DNA of 64,000 nucleotides, taken from Fibrobacterota bacterium (GTDB lineage Bacteria > Fibrobacterota > Fibrobacteria > UBA11236). A model generated the notes under the pieces. That model worked only from the letters and a program-made list of their open reading frames with translations. It was not told where the DNA came from and ran no database searches. Made by a program: the position numbers and the translations under genes. The stretch covers positions 1-64,000 of the forward strand of contig JAQBPO010000100.1 in assembly GCA_028287465.1 (NCBI GenBank), read 5' to 3'. Of this stretch, positions 16,452 through 24,246 are shown piece by piece. Positions within the stretch are counted from its first letter, which is position 1. Each line of letters begins with the position of its first letter.

Positions 16452-16715
16452 CCCAGACCATCCCTCTTCTTCTCTCCGGGCAACCTATCCCAAGGTTGCC
16501 CGCAGCCCAGACCAACCATTTTTCTTCTCTTCTTCCCGGACAACCTATCCCAAGGTTGTCCGCCCCAGCCCAGACCAACCTCTTCTCTTCTTCTTCCCGG
16601 ACAACCTATCCCAGGGTTGTCCGCCCCAGCCCAGACCAACCACTTCTCTTCTTCTCCCCGGGCAACCTAACCCAGGGTTGCCCGCCACAGTCCAGACCAA
16701 CCTCTTTTTTTCCTT
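16450..16715. repeat. pyrimidine-rich tandem hairpin array (four units plus partial)
   Basis: Units of 58-62 bp begin with AGCCCAGACCAACC, continue with a C/T-only spacer and end in a hairpin. Stems: CGGGCAACCT/AGGTTGCCCG (16477-16486/16493-16502), CGGACAACCT/AGGTTGTCCG (16537-16546/16553-16562), CGGACAACCT/GGGTTGTCCG (16598-16607/16614-16623) and CGGGCAACCT/GGGTTGCCCG (16659-16668/16675-16684). The fourth stem pair switches G-C to A-T and back with both sides changing together. A fifth unit lacks the hairpin. The array begins at the argA stop codon. Confidence 0.85.
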
Positions 16716-16815
16716 TCGACCATGACATCCGAATCGAACCCCTGTGACCCCATCCGCTCTTCAAACCTCCGCGCCCCCCCCCACGCGAACACGGATTTGG
16801 AGTTCCAGGGGTTGG

Positions 16816-17045
16816 GGTCCCGGTCGCCCGGGGGCGGGGTCGGGGCTGTCAGGCGGAGGCCGGTGAATGGGGAGTCTGTCCGGGCGAACGCGAGGAAGTC
16901 GCGCGACCCGGAGCGTGTGATGTCCGTTTGCGAGCGTTTGCGATAGACCGGGCTTATTGCCGGATAGGCGACCCGCGTCCCCGCAGCCTCGTCATGAACC
17001 GGCCGCAGCCGTAAGCCCCGACCCCGCCCCCGGGCGACCGGGACC
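16816..17045 (+). repeat. inverted-repeat element 1 (possible structured RNA or MITE)
   Basis: Two perfect 32-base arms (16816-16847 and 17014-17045) are inverted copies separated by 166 bases. Inside the arms the pairing continues: GGCCGGT pairs with ACCGGCC. A second hairpin lies at 16880-16911, formed by CCGGG/CCCGG and CGCGA/TCGCG. Blocks GTCAGGCGGAGGC (16848-16860), CCGGGCGAACG (16880-16890) and AAGTCGCGCGACCCGG (16896-16911) recur on the opposite strand in the element at 23535-23800 at matching spacing. It ends seven bases past the stop of the minus-strand gene at 17053. The rest of the 16716-17052 gap holds no gene I can support. Confidence 0.75.
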
Positions 17046-17052
17046 GCGCGAC

Positions 17053-17577
17053 CTACCTGAACTCCCGATCCAACACCGACGCGATAAACCGCTCAAGGCT
17101 AATAGGATAAAACCGCGGCTGCGGGCACCAGATCACCCCCATATTGATGATCTCCGCCCGACCCATCTCATTCAGTACCTTATCCAGCAACTCCAGATCC
17201 GGATCCGCGAACGCCTCCACGGTCAGATTCTCATTGCGGATGCGGTAGTTCTTCTTGTACGCCGTGCTGAACGAGAACATCCTCGCCACAAGGCTCTTGT
17301 CCATGAACGGTTCGGCCTCCGGGAACATTTCCGCGAATCCCTCGTCGCCGGGGGAAAGGGAAAGCACCAGCTTGGGGCTCACCATGATCTTCCCGGTCAG
17401 CTTGAGGGAGCCGGGGTTGGCCTTGCCCTCATCCGTCTCGTCATTCGGGCCGATTAGGGTGAACGGAAGGGTATGGTAACCGGCGACGATACCGGTCATG
17501 GGAAGGCGGCGCACGTCCGTCTTCCTGTAGATTTGCTTCATCCGATCCTGGTCGGAGTTCTCGAACATATCGGACAT
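17053..17577 (-). CDS. conserved hypothetical protein
   Basis: A 174-residue cytoplasmic protein (no signal peptide or membrane segment). The sequence is well balanced, with many charged residues and alternating strands (MKQIYRKTDVRRLPMTGIVAGYHTLPFTLIG ... LTGKIMVSPKLVLSLSPGD), and looks like a folded alpha/beta or beta-barrel domain. The mid-region FSTAYKKNYRIRNENLTVEAFADPDLELLDKVL has a helical tail. I do not recognise the family. The ATG at 17577 gives MSDMFENSDQD; a TTG at 17586 is also in frame. It lies directly downstream of comEC, overlapping nothing, with only five bases between comEC's stop and this start, so it is the last gene of that transcript. Confidence 0.7.
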   Translation of the reverse strand: MSDMFENSDQDRMKQIYRKTDVRRLPMTGIVAGYHTLPFTLIGPNDETDEGKANPGSLKLTGKIMVSPKLVLSLSPGDEGFAEMFPEAEPFMDKSLVARMFSFSTAYKKNYRIRNENLTVEAFADPDLELLDKVLNEMGRAEIINMGVIWCPQPRFYPISLERFIASVLDREFR

Positions 17578-17582
17578 CCCAG

Positions 17583-20096
17583 TCAATCTACATTTTTGCG
17601 CCTGCCGCCATTCCGGTCAAGGCGGCGATGGGATTTGCGTACCCCCCGCGCCGCGTCGATTCCATGGTGGCCCGCGGTATCGAGGGTGGCGGGAAGATAG
17701 GTCGTCCATCCATCGGATTCCCCGCCATGGCCGTCCTTGCCCGTACCGCCCTCGCCGGCCGGGATTACCCGATCCCGGCCGCACGAGAAGGTAACGGCCC
17801 CGTCGCGCGCGGTCAGGAAGAGGCGGGAATCCAATTCCTCAAGGGCAGCGACCGTAACCGGCCCGGGATGCCCGAAGCGGTTGCTCCGCCCGGCCGAAAG
17901 CACGGAGACGGGCGGCCGCACCGCATCCAGGAAGGATCGCGCATTGGACAGATCGCTGCCGTGGTGCGGCACCTTGAGGATGGCATTGCGCAGCGGTCCG
18001 CCGCCCTTCGCCAAGAGGTTCGCTTCCGCATCCGGGCCCATATCGCCCGTGAAGAGGAACTCCCGGCCCCTCATATCCAGGAGGGTCACCACGGAATTGT
18101 CGTTCCGATCGGAAAACTGCCCGGGCCGATCCGGCGAGAGCACGGATAAGCGGATATCGCGGGATGCATAGAGGGCCTGTCCCCGCGCGACCTTGACCAT
18201 CGGCACTCCCCGTTGGGCCAGGGCCGCGCGCAAATCGTTCCAAGCGCGGGTGTCCGCTTCTATCCCGGGATAGACCACCTTGCCGATGGCCATATGGGCG
18301 GCCACGTAGGCCAGGCCGCCGTAATGATCCAGATCGGGGTGGGTGACCACGACAAGGTCGAGCCGGTTGATGCCTTCGTGGCGGAGATAGGGGAGGATGA
18401 CATTGCGTCCCGCTTCGGGCGGACCGGCATCGATGAGCACGATCGCGCCCGGCAATCGGCAAAGGGCCCCGTCGCCTTGGCCCACGTCCAGGTAGGCGAC
18501 GGATGCGGGCCCACGCCAGGCTTCCCAGGCCTCTCCGCAGGCCCAGCGTCCCGAGAACGCGGCGGCGCCCGCCAGGACCAGCAACAGGCCCCTGCGCGTT
18601 CTCGCGGCATAGGGAAAGGCGAATACGAAGAACAACAGGGCCAGGCTCCACCCCAATGGAAGGGACGGGACCGAGTAGGCAGAACCGGGCCAGAGCGCCA
18701 GGAGATGCACCGCATGCGTGAGCATGGCCCCGAAGGCTCCCGCGCTTTCCCCGAAGCAGGCCGCGATGGGGGCCACCGGGCCCGATAGCAGGCAGAGGCA
18801 CGCGGAAACGATCATGCCCGAACTCGCGCCCACGGTGGCCAGGTTCCCCAGGATCGAGGAGGGCGCGGCCGTGTGCACCACGGCAGCGAGCAAAGGGTAG
18901 ACGCCGAGGTAGATCACGATGGAAAGGGCGGGAGTGGAAACCAGGTAGACGGCCAAGGGCCCGGTGAGGCGCCACCGGGAAAGCAAGGTCGCGAGGGCCG
19001 GCGAGTACAGGATGAGGAAGAAGGTGGCCGCGAAGGAGAGCTGGAATCCCAGGGAGAGGATCTGATAAGGCATGAACGCCAGGGAGGCCGCGGCGGCCCA
19101 GCCCAGGTTGTTCAAGGCGGAACCGGGCCGCTCCCAGAGGACGGCGGGCAGGCAGGACCAGAACATGATGGCGGCGCGCAAGACGCTTATCTGCATTCCG
19201 CATATGGGCACGTATAAACCCAGGGCCGCCCCCGTGGCCAGGTAGGCGAGCTTGCGCGGCAGCCGGAGCAGAGCGAAAACCTGCAACAGGATCAGAGCGA
19301 AAATGCCCACGTGCTGGCCGCTGATGGCCAGGATATGCAGCATCCCGCTCGCCTTGAAGTCCTCGACCAGGCCCGGATCGAGATCATCGGTGGCGCCCAG
19401 CATGGCGGCCCGTAACAGGGGAGCCTGATCCCCGGGTACGGAGCGGTCGAGGGCCCGCTCCAGGGTTCCGCGCAGAAAGGCTATCAATCGATTGAACGGC
19501 CCCGGCTTTCCGATCCGTACCAGGCCGCGCGCCTCGAGGATGCCATCGAGATCCTGGGAACGCAGATAGGCGGGATAGTCGAACTGGCCGGGATTGGTGG
19601 GCGGTCCGGGCGGAGCCTCGCGCGCCCGGCACCGTAGCCTTTGACCGGGCGCTATCGGGAAGGACGGGGTATCCGACATCACCCGGTAGCTTCCGCGCTC
19701 CGTGGCCAGATTGAAGGTCAGCCTCCGCTTTTGGGAGGGGAAGCCCTCGACCGTCCCTTCCAGTTCGAAAAAAACCTTCGCTTCGGAAGAGGCGGGGGGG
19801 AAAGGCGGTGGCGCCGGCGCGGGAATATGCGACCCTCCCAGCCAAGTGGCCCAACAAACGAACAGGAAGGCCTGGGCGGCCAGACGCTTTCCGACGCCCC
19901 CTTCCAGGAACAAGGCGGTGGCGAGGAATCCCAGGTAGGAGAAACCGGGAAAGCGATAGGCCTCCAGGCAGCCCCATACCATGGGGAGGGCGGCATAGAG
20001 CCCGTGCATGCGATGATAGGCGGCTACGGAAGCCCTCCGCCATCCTTTCAGGAAAGCGGATCCCGCCCGGATCTTGGCGCGCCCGATCCTCCGCAT
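17583..20096 (-). CDS. comEC: ComEC/Rec2 family DNA uptake channel
   Basis: An 837-residue inner-membrane protein. Order of parts: N-terminal membrane helices, an OB-like DUF4131 region, the Competence domain with the conserved segment MLHILAISGQHVGIFALILLQ and about eight further helices, then a C-terminal metallo-beta-lactamase-like domain with THPDLDHYGG (HxDxDH type) and VPHHGSD. ComEC carries single-stranded DNA into the cytosol during natural transformation; the C-terminal domain is the proposed nuclease. Start 20096 has GGAGAGG just upstream, better than the TTG at 20141. The presence of comEC suggests competence, but no other com genes are in the window. Confidence 0.93.
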   Translation of the reverse strand: MRRIGRAKIRAGSAFLKGWRRASVAAYHRMHGLYAALPMVWGCLEAYRFPGFSYLGFLATALFLEGGVGKRLAAQAFLFVCWATWLGGSHIPAPAPPPFPPASSEAKVFFELEGTVEGFPSQKRRLTFNLATERGSYRVMSDTPSFPIAPGQRLRCRAREAPPGPPTNPGQFDYPAYLRSQDLDGILEARGLVRIGKPGPFNRLIAFLRGTLERALDRSVPGDQAPLLRAAMLGATDDLDPGLVEDFKASGMLHILAISGQHVGIFALILLQVFALLRLPRKLAYLATGAALGLYVPICGMQISVLRAAIMFWSCLPAVLWERPGSALNNLGWAAAASLAFMPYQILSLGFQLSFAATFFLILYSPALATLLSRWRLTGPLAVYLVSTPALSIVIYLGVYPLLAAVVHTAAPSSILGNLATVGASSGMIVSACLCLLSGPVAPIAACFGESAGAFGAMLTHAVHLLALWPGSAYSVPSLPLGWSLALLFFVFAFPYAARTRRGLLLVLAGAAAFSGRWACGEAWEAWRGPASVAYLDVGQGDGALCRLPGAIVLIDAGPPEAGRNVILPYLRHEGINRLDLVVVTHPDLDHYGGLAYVAAHMAIGKVVYPGIEADTRAWNDLRAALAQRGVPMVKVARGQALYASRDIRLSVLSPDRPGQFSDRNDNSVVTLLDMRGREFLFTGDMGPDAEANLLAKGGGPLRNAILKVPHHGSDLSNARSFLDAVRPPVSVLSAGRSNRFGHPGPVTVAALEELDSRLFLTARDGAVTFSCGRDRVIPAGEGGTGKDGHGGESDGWTTYLPATLDTAGHHGIDAARGVRKSHRRLDRNGGRRKNVD

Positions 20097-20382
20097 GAAC
20101 CTCTCCGTGCGCGCCCGGTGATCCCCGGGCGACGGAGGCAAATGTAGCCGGCGGCGGGATTGGGTTCGTGAATACCGTCACGTCTTGGCCGTATTACCCG
20201 TCGGCTGGAACCCGGTCCTTGCGCTGGATCACGGACCGGAAGGAACGCGGAACGGCAGGATGCGATCCGGAGCAAGGGAATCAAGGTCAAGAGCAGGCCG
20301 GGAGTGTTTTGAAGCGGAAGGGGAGTAGATGGGGAAGAGGAGGAGGCGGAGAGCGGAAACGGAAATCGGAAGGGAAAAAGAA

Positions 20383-20403
20383 GGGGCCGGCGATGCCGGC
20401 CCC
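20383..20403 (-). terminator. intrinsic terminator of the HU gene
   Basis: A 9-bp GC-rich stem (GGGGCCGGC at 20383-20391, GCCGGCCCC at 20395-20403) with a three-base loop begins seven bases past the HU stop. On the minus strand it is followed by CTTCTTTTTCCC, a T-rich run. This is the clearest intrinsic terminator in the window. The rest of 20142-20382 shows nothing coding. Confidence 0.85.
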
Positions 20404-20410
20404 GACAGGA

Positions 20411-20734
20411 TTACTTCTTGCCTTTTTTGGCGGCGGCCTTCTTAGCGGGAGCGCCGCCGATGGCTTCCTTCGCGGCCTTGGCCACGCGGAACTTCACCAC
20501 CTTCTTGGCGGGAATCTTGATCGCTTCACCCGTGGCCGGGTTGCGGCCCATGCGGGCTTTCCGGTTCACCAGCACAAGCTTGCCGAGGCCGGGAATGGTG
20601 AAACCATTCTTGGCGTTCTTGTAGGCAAGTGCGGATTGGCTCTCGAGGAACGAGCGGACCTGCACCTTGGTGAGGCCGTTCGCGGTTGCGAGCTGATCCA
20701 CGATTTGCGATTGGGTAAGGGATTTATCTGCCAT
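20411..20734 (-). CDS. HU family DNA-binding protein
   Basis: A 107-residue nucleoid protein of the HU/IHF family. The two-helix dimerisation region (KSLTQSQIVDQLATANGLTKVQVRSFLESQSALAYKNAKN) is followed by the beta arm with the signature GRNPATGEAIKIPAKKVVKFRVAKAAKEAI. A C-terminal Lys/Ala tail (APAKKAAAKKGKK) extends beyond the usual 90 residues, as in some high-GC bacteria where it adds non-specific DNA affinity. AAGGA sits seven bases before the ATG. A good promoter and terminator frame it as a single-gene unit. Confidence 0.95.
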   Translation of the reverse strand: MADKSLTQSQIVDQLATANGLTKVQVRSFLESQSALAYKNAKNGFTIPGLGKLVLVNRKARMGRNPATGEAIKIPAKKVVKFRVAKAAKEAIGGAPAKKAAAKKGKK

Positions 20735-20791
20735 GTGGCATCCTTTCTAGAGGGTGAATGAGCAAAGGAAAAAATACATCGGCACAGTCTT

Positions 20792-20819
20792 TATATAAAA
20801 AAATACGGATCATCTTCAA
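20792..20819 (-). promoter_or_regulatory. promoter of the HU gene
   Basis: On the minus strand TTGAAG (20814-20819) and TATATA (20792-20797) are separated by 16 bases, inside an AT-rich island unlike the GC-rich surroundings. The spacing and sequence fit a primary-sigma promoter about 58 bases upstream of the HU start codon. Confidence 0.7.
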
Positions 20820-20873
20820 CTAATTTCGCTTCCCGACCCGATAAAGATTGCCCCGCGATGCGGTGGGACGTCT

Positions 20874-21272
20874 TCATCTGGCGAGGTCCCCGACGACGCG
20901 CACGAGGGTGTCACCGTTGAAAACCATGCCCCGCTTGACCGAAACGCTGTCCGAGCCGAAGTAGTTCCACAGGGAATCCCGGTTGTCCGCCACCGCGGTG
21001 GTGTCGCCGTCTCCGCCGTTCCAGCTGATCCCGTATCGATTGTTCTCGGTCCGATCGGGCTGCCCGTAAAGGAAGACGACCATTTCCTTGGTCATGCCCG
21101 CGGCCGCTTTCCCCACGACGAAATCGTCCTTAAGACGTTGTGGTATAAGGGCTCCCGTCTGTTCCACGTATTCCTGGCGCTCGTCCGGCGTGAGGGCGCC
21201 TTTGACCAAGGCGCGGCTGGAGCAGCCGATGCATATGGCCGCGAAGAGGGACAGGGGAATGTAATTGCGCAT
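20874..21272 (-). CDS. small lipoprotein
   Basis: A 132-residue lipoprotein with signal MRNYIPLSLFAAICIGC, the lipobox Cys being residue 17. The mature part has LTPDERQEYVEQTGALIPQRLKDDFVVGKAAAGMTKEMVVFLYGQPDR, a pattern like BamE/SmpA-type small outer-membrane lipoproteins, in which 'G.t.eev..l.GxP' precedes two strands; this resemblance is an impression, not a domain call. An ATG at 21287 would add five residues. It is divergent from the DUF4416 gene. Confidence 0.7.
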   Translation of the reverse strand: MRNYIPLSLFAAICIGCSSRALVKGALTPDERQEYVEQTGALIPQRLKDDFVVGKAAAGMTKEMVVFLYGQPDRTENNRYGISWNGGDGDTTAVADNRDSLWNYFGSDSVSVKRGMVFNGDTLVRVVGDLAR

Positions 21273-21435
21273 AAGAGTTGGGATCATTCTATCATTTTTT
21301 CCCGCCAATGCTTGGCATTTCTGCGCCCGGCCCGATTTTCTTCCGAGGTCCCAGGCCCTCTCCCGAGCCCGCCCCATCGGCTCCGGAAGCAGCCAAAGGT
21401 GTTCCTTGCCCGGGAATACTGTTACTTTTCCTCCC

Positions 21436-22008
21436 ATGAACGCATCCGATGTTCCCGCCGGACCCCCTCGGGAGGCCCTTTGCAAGCGGGTGATGGCCGT
21501 GCTCGCCCCGTACCCCCAGCCTTCCGAGGCCCTGTGGCCGGGCCTGGAAAGCGTGTTCGGCCCCATCGACTTCAAGGGCCCCTTCCTGCCTTTCGATACC
21601 ACGGACTATTACCGGGACGAGTTCGGGCCTGGCCTGCATCGAGGGTTCATTTCCTTCCGGGGCTTGGCGAGCCCGGAAGGATTGCCCGGGCTGAAGCACG
21701 ATGCCGCACGCCTCGAAGCGGCGATGGCCAAGGAGGGTAAGCGCTTCTATAATCTTGACATAGGATACATGGACTCTGACAAATTGGTCCTCGCTTCTTT
21801 CAAGCGCGGACCGTGCAAATTGTATCTTACCCATGGCGTTTACGCGGACCTCCTGATAAAATACGCAAAGGGCCGTTTCGAGCCCTTTCCATGGGCCTTT
21901 GCCGATTTCCAGGACGGAAGATACCAGAAGAGCCTTTTGACCATCAGGGAAAAATTGAAATCGGAGCTTCGCAAGTCCAGGGAAGAAGCTTCCGGAGAAT
22001 CGGATTGA
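21436..22008 (+). CDS. DUF4416 family protein
   Basis: A 190-residue protein matching the DUF4416 pattern: the FDTTDYYRDEFGPGLHRGFISFRGLASPEGLPGLKHDAARLE core, then YNLDIGYMDSDKLVLASFKRGPCKLYL and an FPWAFADFQDGRY motif. Family function is unknown; members occur in deltaproteobacteria and other anaerobes. ATG 21436 lacks a Shine-Dalgarno (preceded by a pyrimidine run), so a leaderless or alternative start is possible; the frame is open to 21265. The following lipoprotein gene begins six bases after its stop. Confidence 0.85.
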   Translation: MNASDVPAGPPREALCKRVMAVLAPYPQPSEALWPGLESVFGPIDFKGPFLPFDTTDYYRDEFGPGLHRGFISFRGLASPEGLPGLKHDAARLEAAMAKEGKRFYNLDIGYMDSDKLVLASFKRGPCKLYLTHGVYADLLIKYAKGRFEPFPWAFADFQDGRYQKSLLTIREKLKSELRKSREEASGESD

Positions 22009-22013
22009 ACACT

Positions 22014-23228
22014 ATGGCATCGCTCGACCGGTTCCCGTCCACCCTCGCCCAGGCAGTCCTGGCCGCCTTCCTGGGCCTTTGCATCGCCTCCTGCGGCACC
22101 TTCACCCTGGGCGACGATTCGCCCACCCCCAACCGTTCCGTCAAACGCCGCGTCTACGTCAATGACAAGGCCCCGAACGACTCCTTGCGTTCCGACCTGA
22201 TCCTCAGGGGAGTCAAGTTCGTCCTCCAACCCAACCGTTCCTACGAGTTCGCCCTGGATTCAACCGCCCGGACCGGTGACAAGCTCAAGCTCTTTTATTT
22301 CAAGGACAACGTTCCGGACCTGTACAAGACCCTCGACGCGGCCAGCAATGGAACCCGGGAGGTATTCTCGTTCGTCTCCGATCGCGCCGCGGCCCAATTC
22401 TTCATGGTCCAGCTTTCGACCCCGGACGGCGCCCAGGCCATCTCCAGCCTCAGGCATGTATCCCTGGCCAACGCCTCCGCCCTCTCCTCGGATACCCTGC
22501 AGGTCCGCCTGATGTTCATCCGCAACCTGCGCAACTTCCCGGATTCCGCCTCCAAGGCCGCCTTCGCCAAGAGCCTATTCACCGAGATGGCGAAAATCTA
22601 CTCCCCTCTCGGCATCGTGCTGCAAGGCTCCATCGACATCATCGAACCGCTGGCGCCGGCCCTTACCTTCCCCTTCAGCAATACCTACGTCCCCCTGCCT
22701 GGCAACCGGGCCCCCAACCACGCCCATCTTTACATCGTGGACAGCATTTCCATCGGCGACCCCGCCTCCGGCCTCGTAGGCGAGGTCCTCGGCTTCGCCC
22801 CCCGCGAAGTCGTCGATATCGACAACCATCCCGAAAGCCGCGTCCTCCTCTCAGGCCGCATCAAGGACCCGGTCAGCCTCGCCATAACCGCCACCCACGA
22901 ACTCGGCCACTTCTTCGGCCTCCGCCACACCGTATCGACCAAACACGACTTCCTCCAAGACGCCGACTTCTCCAACGTCGAGGACGGTTTCACGGACACC
23001 CGTTTCTGCCAACTCGACATCGCCTTCGCCAAACAGGCCGCCCCCGTCTGGCTCGAGCCCGCCGACACCAAATACTGCCTCCGCATCGCCGACAATTCCT
23101 GCAGCAACCTCCAATGCGACCTAACCAACCTCATGCATCCGGTCGACTGCGGCTCCCGCAACCAGATCCGCTTGAGCCCCCAGCAGATCACCTTCCTGAA
23201 AACCAACCTCGCCAGCTACAAGCACTAG
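22014..23228 (+). CDS. lipoprotein metzincin-like zinc metallopeptidase
   Basis: A 404-residue lipoprotein (signal ends CIASC, Cys27) with the extended zinc motif HELGHFFGLRH at residues 295-305, i.e. HExxHxxGxxH, and a downstream NLMHP that fits the Met-turn of metzincins. The region before it has the wrapped beta/alpha character of matrixin or pappalysin-like catalytic domains. Several Cys residues follow the zinc site, possibly disulphides. Substrates unknown; the lipid anchor places it on the outer membrane or cell surface. It begins just after DUF4416, so the two are probably co-transcribed. Confidence 0.82.
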   Translation: MASLDRFPSTLAQAVLAAFLGLCIASCGTFTLGDDSPTPNRSVKRRVYVNDKAPNDSLRSDLILRGVKFVLQPNRSYEFALDSTARTGDKLKLFYFKDNVPDLYKTLDAASNGTREVFSFVSDRAAAQFFMVQLSTPDGAQAISSLRHVSLANASALSSDTLQVRLMFIRNLRNFPDSASKAAFAKSLFTEMAKIYSPLGIVLQGSIDIIEPLAPALTFPFSNTYVPLPGNRAPNHAHLYIVDSISIGDPASGLVGEVLGFAPREVVDIDNHPESRVLLSGRIKDPVSLAITATHELGHFFGLRHTVSTKHDFLQDADFSNVEDGFTDTRFCQLDIAFAKQAAPVWLEPADTKYCLRIADNSCSNLQCDLTNLMHPVDCGSRNQIRLSPQQITFLKTNLASYKH

Positions 23229-23253
23229 AGACCTCCAGCCACGGCCGCCAAAC

Positions 23254-23339
23254 CTCCCTTCCCCTTTCTCCTTTCCTTCCTCTCTTTTCTCCTTTCTTTT
23301 CTCTTTTCTTTTCTCTTTTCTTTTCTCTTTTCTTTTCCG
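23254..23339. repeat. 86-base pure pyrimidine tract with 12-bp repeats
   Basis: Every base from 23254 to 23339 is C or T on the plus strand. The last part is three perfect copies of TCTCTTTTCTTT (23301-23312, 23313-23324, 23325-23336). Such mirror-like homopurine/homopyrimidine DNA can form triplex structures; in RNA it is an unstructured pyrimidine run. It starts 26 bases after the metallopeptidase stop. Confidence 0.9.
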
Positions 23340-23534
23340 CCAGACAAACCGCCGCGCGCATTCCAAAGCAAGGCCCCACAGCCACCGCGGCCTCCTCGCC
23401 CCCTGTATCCGAAATAGGGCCCCACACCGAATCGACCCGCCGCCCAGACGCATACGTCCAAGCCACCCCCCCGACGAACCCAACCAGCCACGGTTGCGAC
23501 CCCGGAGTCCGCTCGAACAGAAGGCGCGTTGGGT

Positions 23535-23800
23535 CTGGGGCGGCGGCTGGGGAGCGCGGGGGGCGGATATCAGGCGTTGCCGACGACCCGCCGGCTTCGG
23601 CGGGGCGCTCGGTTCGCAGGAGCGGTGGCAGGGCGAGGGCCGGGCGTCCGCGAGACTTGATATCGAGAGGCGTCCGTTCGCCCGGCCCGCGCAGCGGACC
23701 CGAAGCCTCGGCCTGACGCCGATCCGAAAGACCCAGCGCATCGAAGCGAACTCGGCAATGCCGTCATCCGCCCCCCGCGCTCCCCAGCCGCCGTCCCCGG
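23535..23800 (-). repeat. inverted-repeat element 2 (possible structured RNA or MITE)
   Basis: Arms at 23535-23568 and 23766-23800 pair over 34 positions with one G-T pair and one bulged T (23794). Pairing resumes inside (GGCGTTGCCGA with TCGGCAATGCC, one G-T). Inner hairpins include CCCGCC/GGCGGG near 23590 and GGGCCGGGCG/CGCCCGGCCC (about 23637-23688). On the minus strand, blocks matching element 1 lie at 23705-23717, 23675-23685 and 23640-23658; the first two are 32 bases apart start to start, exactly as in element 1. It ends 19 bases before the stop of the minus gene at 23820. No supported gene lies in 23340-23534. Confidence 0.75.
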
Positions 23801-23819
23801 CTCCAAGGTCAATCCAGCG

Positions 23820-24245
23820 TCACTCCATCGCCAGGGGTTGCAAGGAGTTCACGATATCGTAGAACGCCTGGATCCTGGCGTCCATGCCGTCCTTGCGGGC
23901 CCCATGGTAACGGATGAAGGCGCAGTAGTTGTTCCAGAACGCATGGCAGACGATCCAAAGGCGCTCATCGATGCCGATGCCGCGGGTGACGATGGTGATG
24001 ATCTTGTAGGGATTCTCCGTCATCACGGTCTTCAGGGGTTGGATCTTCTCTTCCCGCAGGTAGTTCTCGTGGAACTCGGAAATCTCCACGTCCTCGGCCT
24101 TCTTGATCTTGCGCGCCGCGATCAGTTCGATGAAGCAGGAGTTGTCGTTGGCCGTCACCATGGTCTTGTCCGGCAGGTCCTTCACCTGCCATCCCGTGGA
24201 CTCGGCGAAATCGAAGCAGTACCAGGCGCATGGGGAGACGTGCAT
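23820..24245 (-). CDS. conserved hypothetical protein
   Basis: A 141-residue soluble protein of unknown function, with alternating strands (KTMVTANDNSCFIELIAARKIKK ... YKIITIVTRGIG) and C-terminal helices (RIQAFYDIVNSLQPLAME). There is no signal peptide. It has the feel of a small stress- or regulator-type domain, but I do not recognise it. Its GAGGAG Shine-Dalgarno, five bases before the ATG, is the end of a hairpin-repeat unit (array B), so the repeat appears to supply its ribosome binding site. It follows ruvX on the same strand. Confidence 0.65.
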   Translation of the reverse strand: MHVSPCAWYCFDFAESTGWQVKDLPDKTMVTANDNSCFIELIAARKIKKAEDVEISEFHENYLREEKIQPLKTVMTENPYKIITIVTRGIGIDERLWIVCHAFWNNYCAFIRYHGARKDGMDARIQAFYDIVNSLQPLAME

Positions 24246-24246
24246 T

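Noticed and set aside
14886-16715. CRISPR array interpretation of the tandem repeats
   Set aside because: The repeating units themselves are the hairpins with no unique spacers between them, and no cas genes are nearby.
16725-16775. tRNA-like T-loop on the minus strand (GGGGTTCGATTC)
   Set aside because: The bases that would form the T-stem do not pair, and no acceptor stem, D-arm or anticodon stem can be built around it. Probably chance.
16722-16946. Small plus-strand frame of 74 residues over inverted-repeat element 1
   Set aside because: No ribosome binding site, and it runs through the repeat arm. A short similarity (RANxR) with a frame in element 2 follows from shared DNA blocks rather than a protein.
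20142-20382. Gene in the gap between comEC and HU
   Set aside because: Only short frames without starts or family resemblance; the stretch is purine-rich and contains just the HU terminator.
23121-23741. Minus-strand 206-residue frame covering inverted-repeat element 2 and the pyrimidine tract
   Set aside because: It translates the polypyrimidine tract as a Lys/Glu/Arg run and the inverted repeat as Pro/Arg/Gly sequence. It overlaps the convincing metzincin gene, and the DNA features explain the region better.
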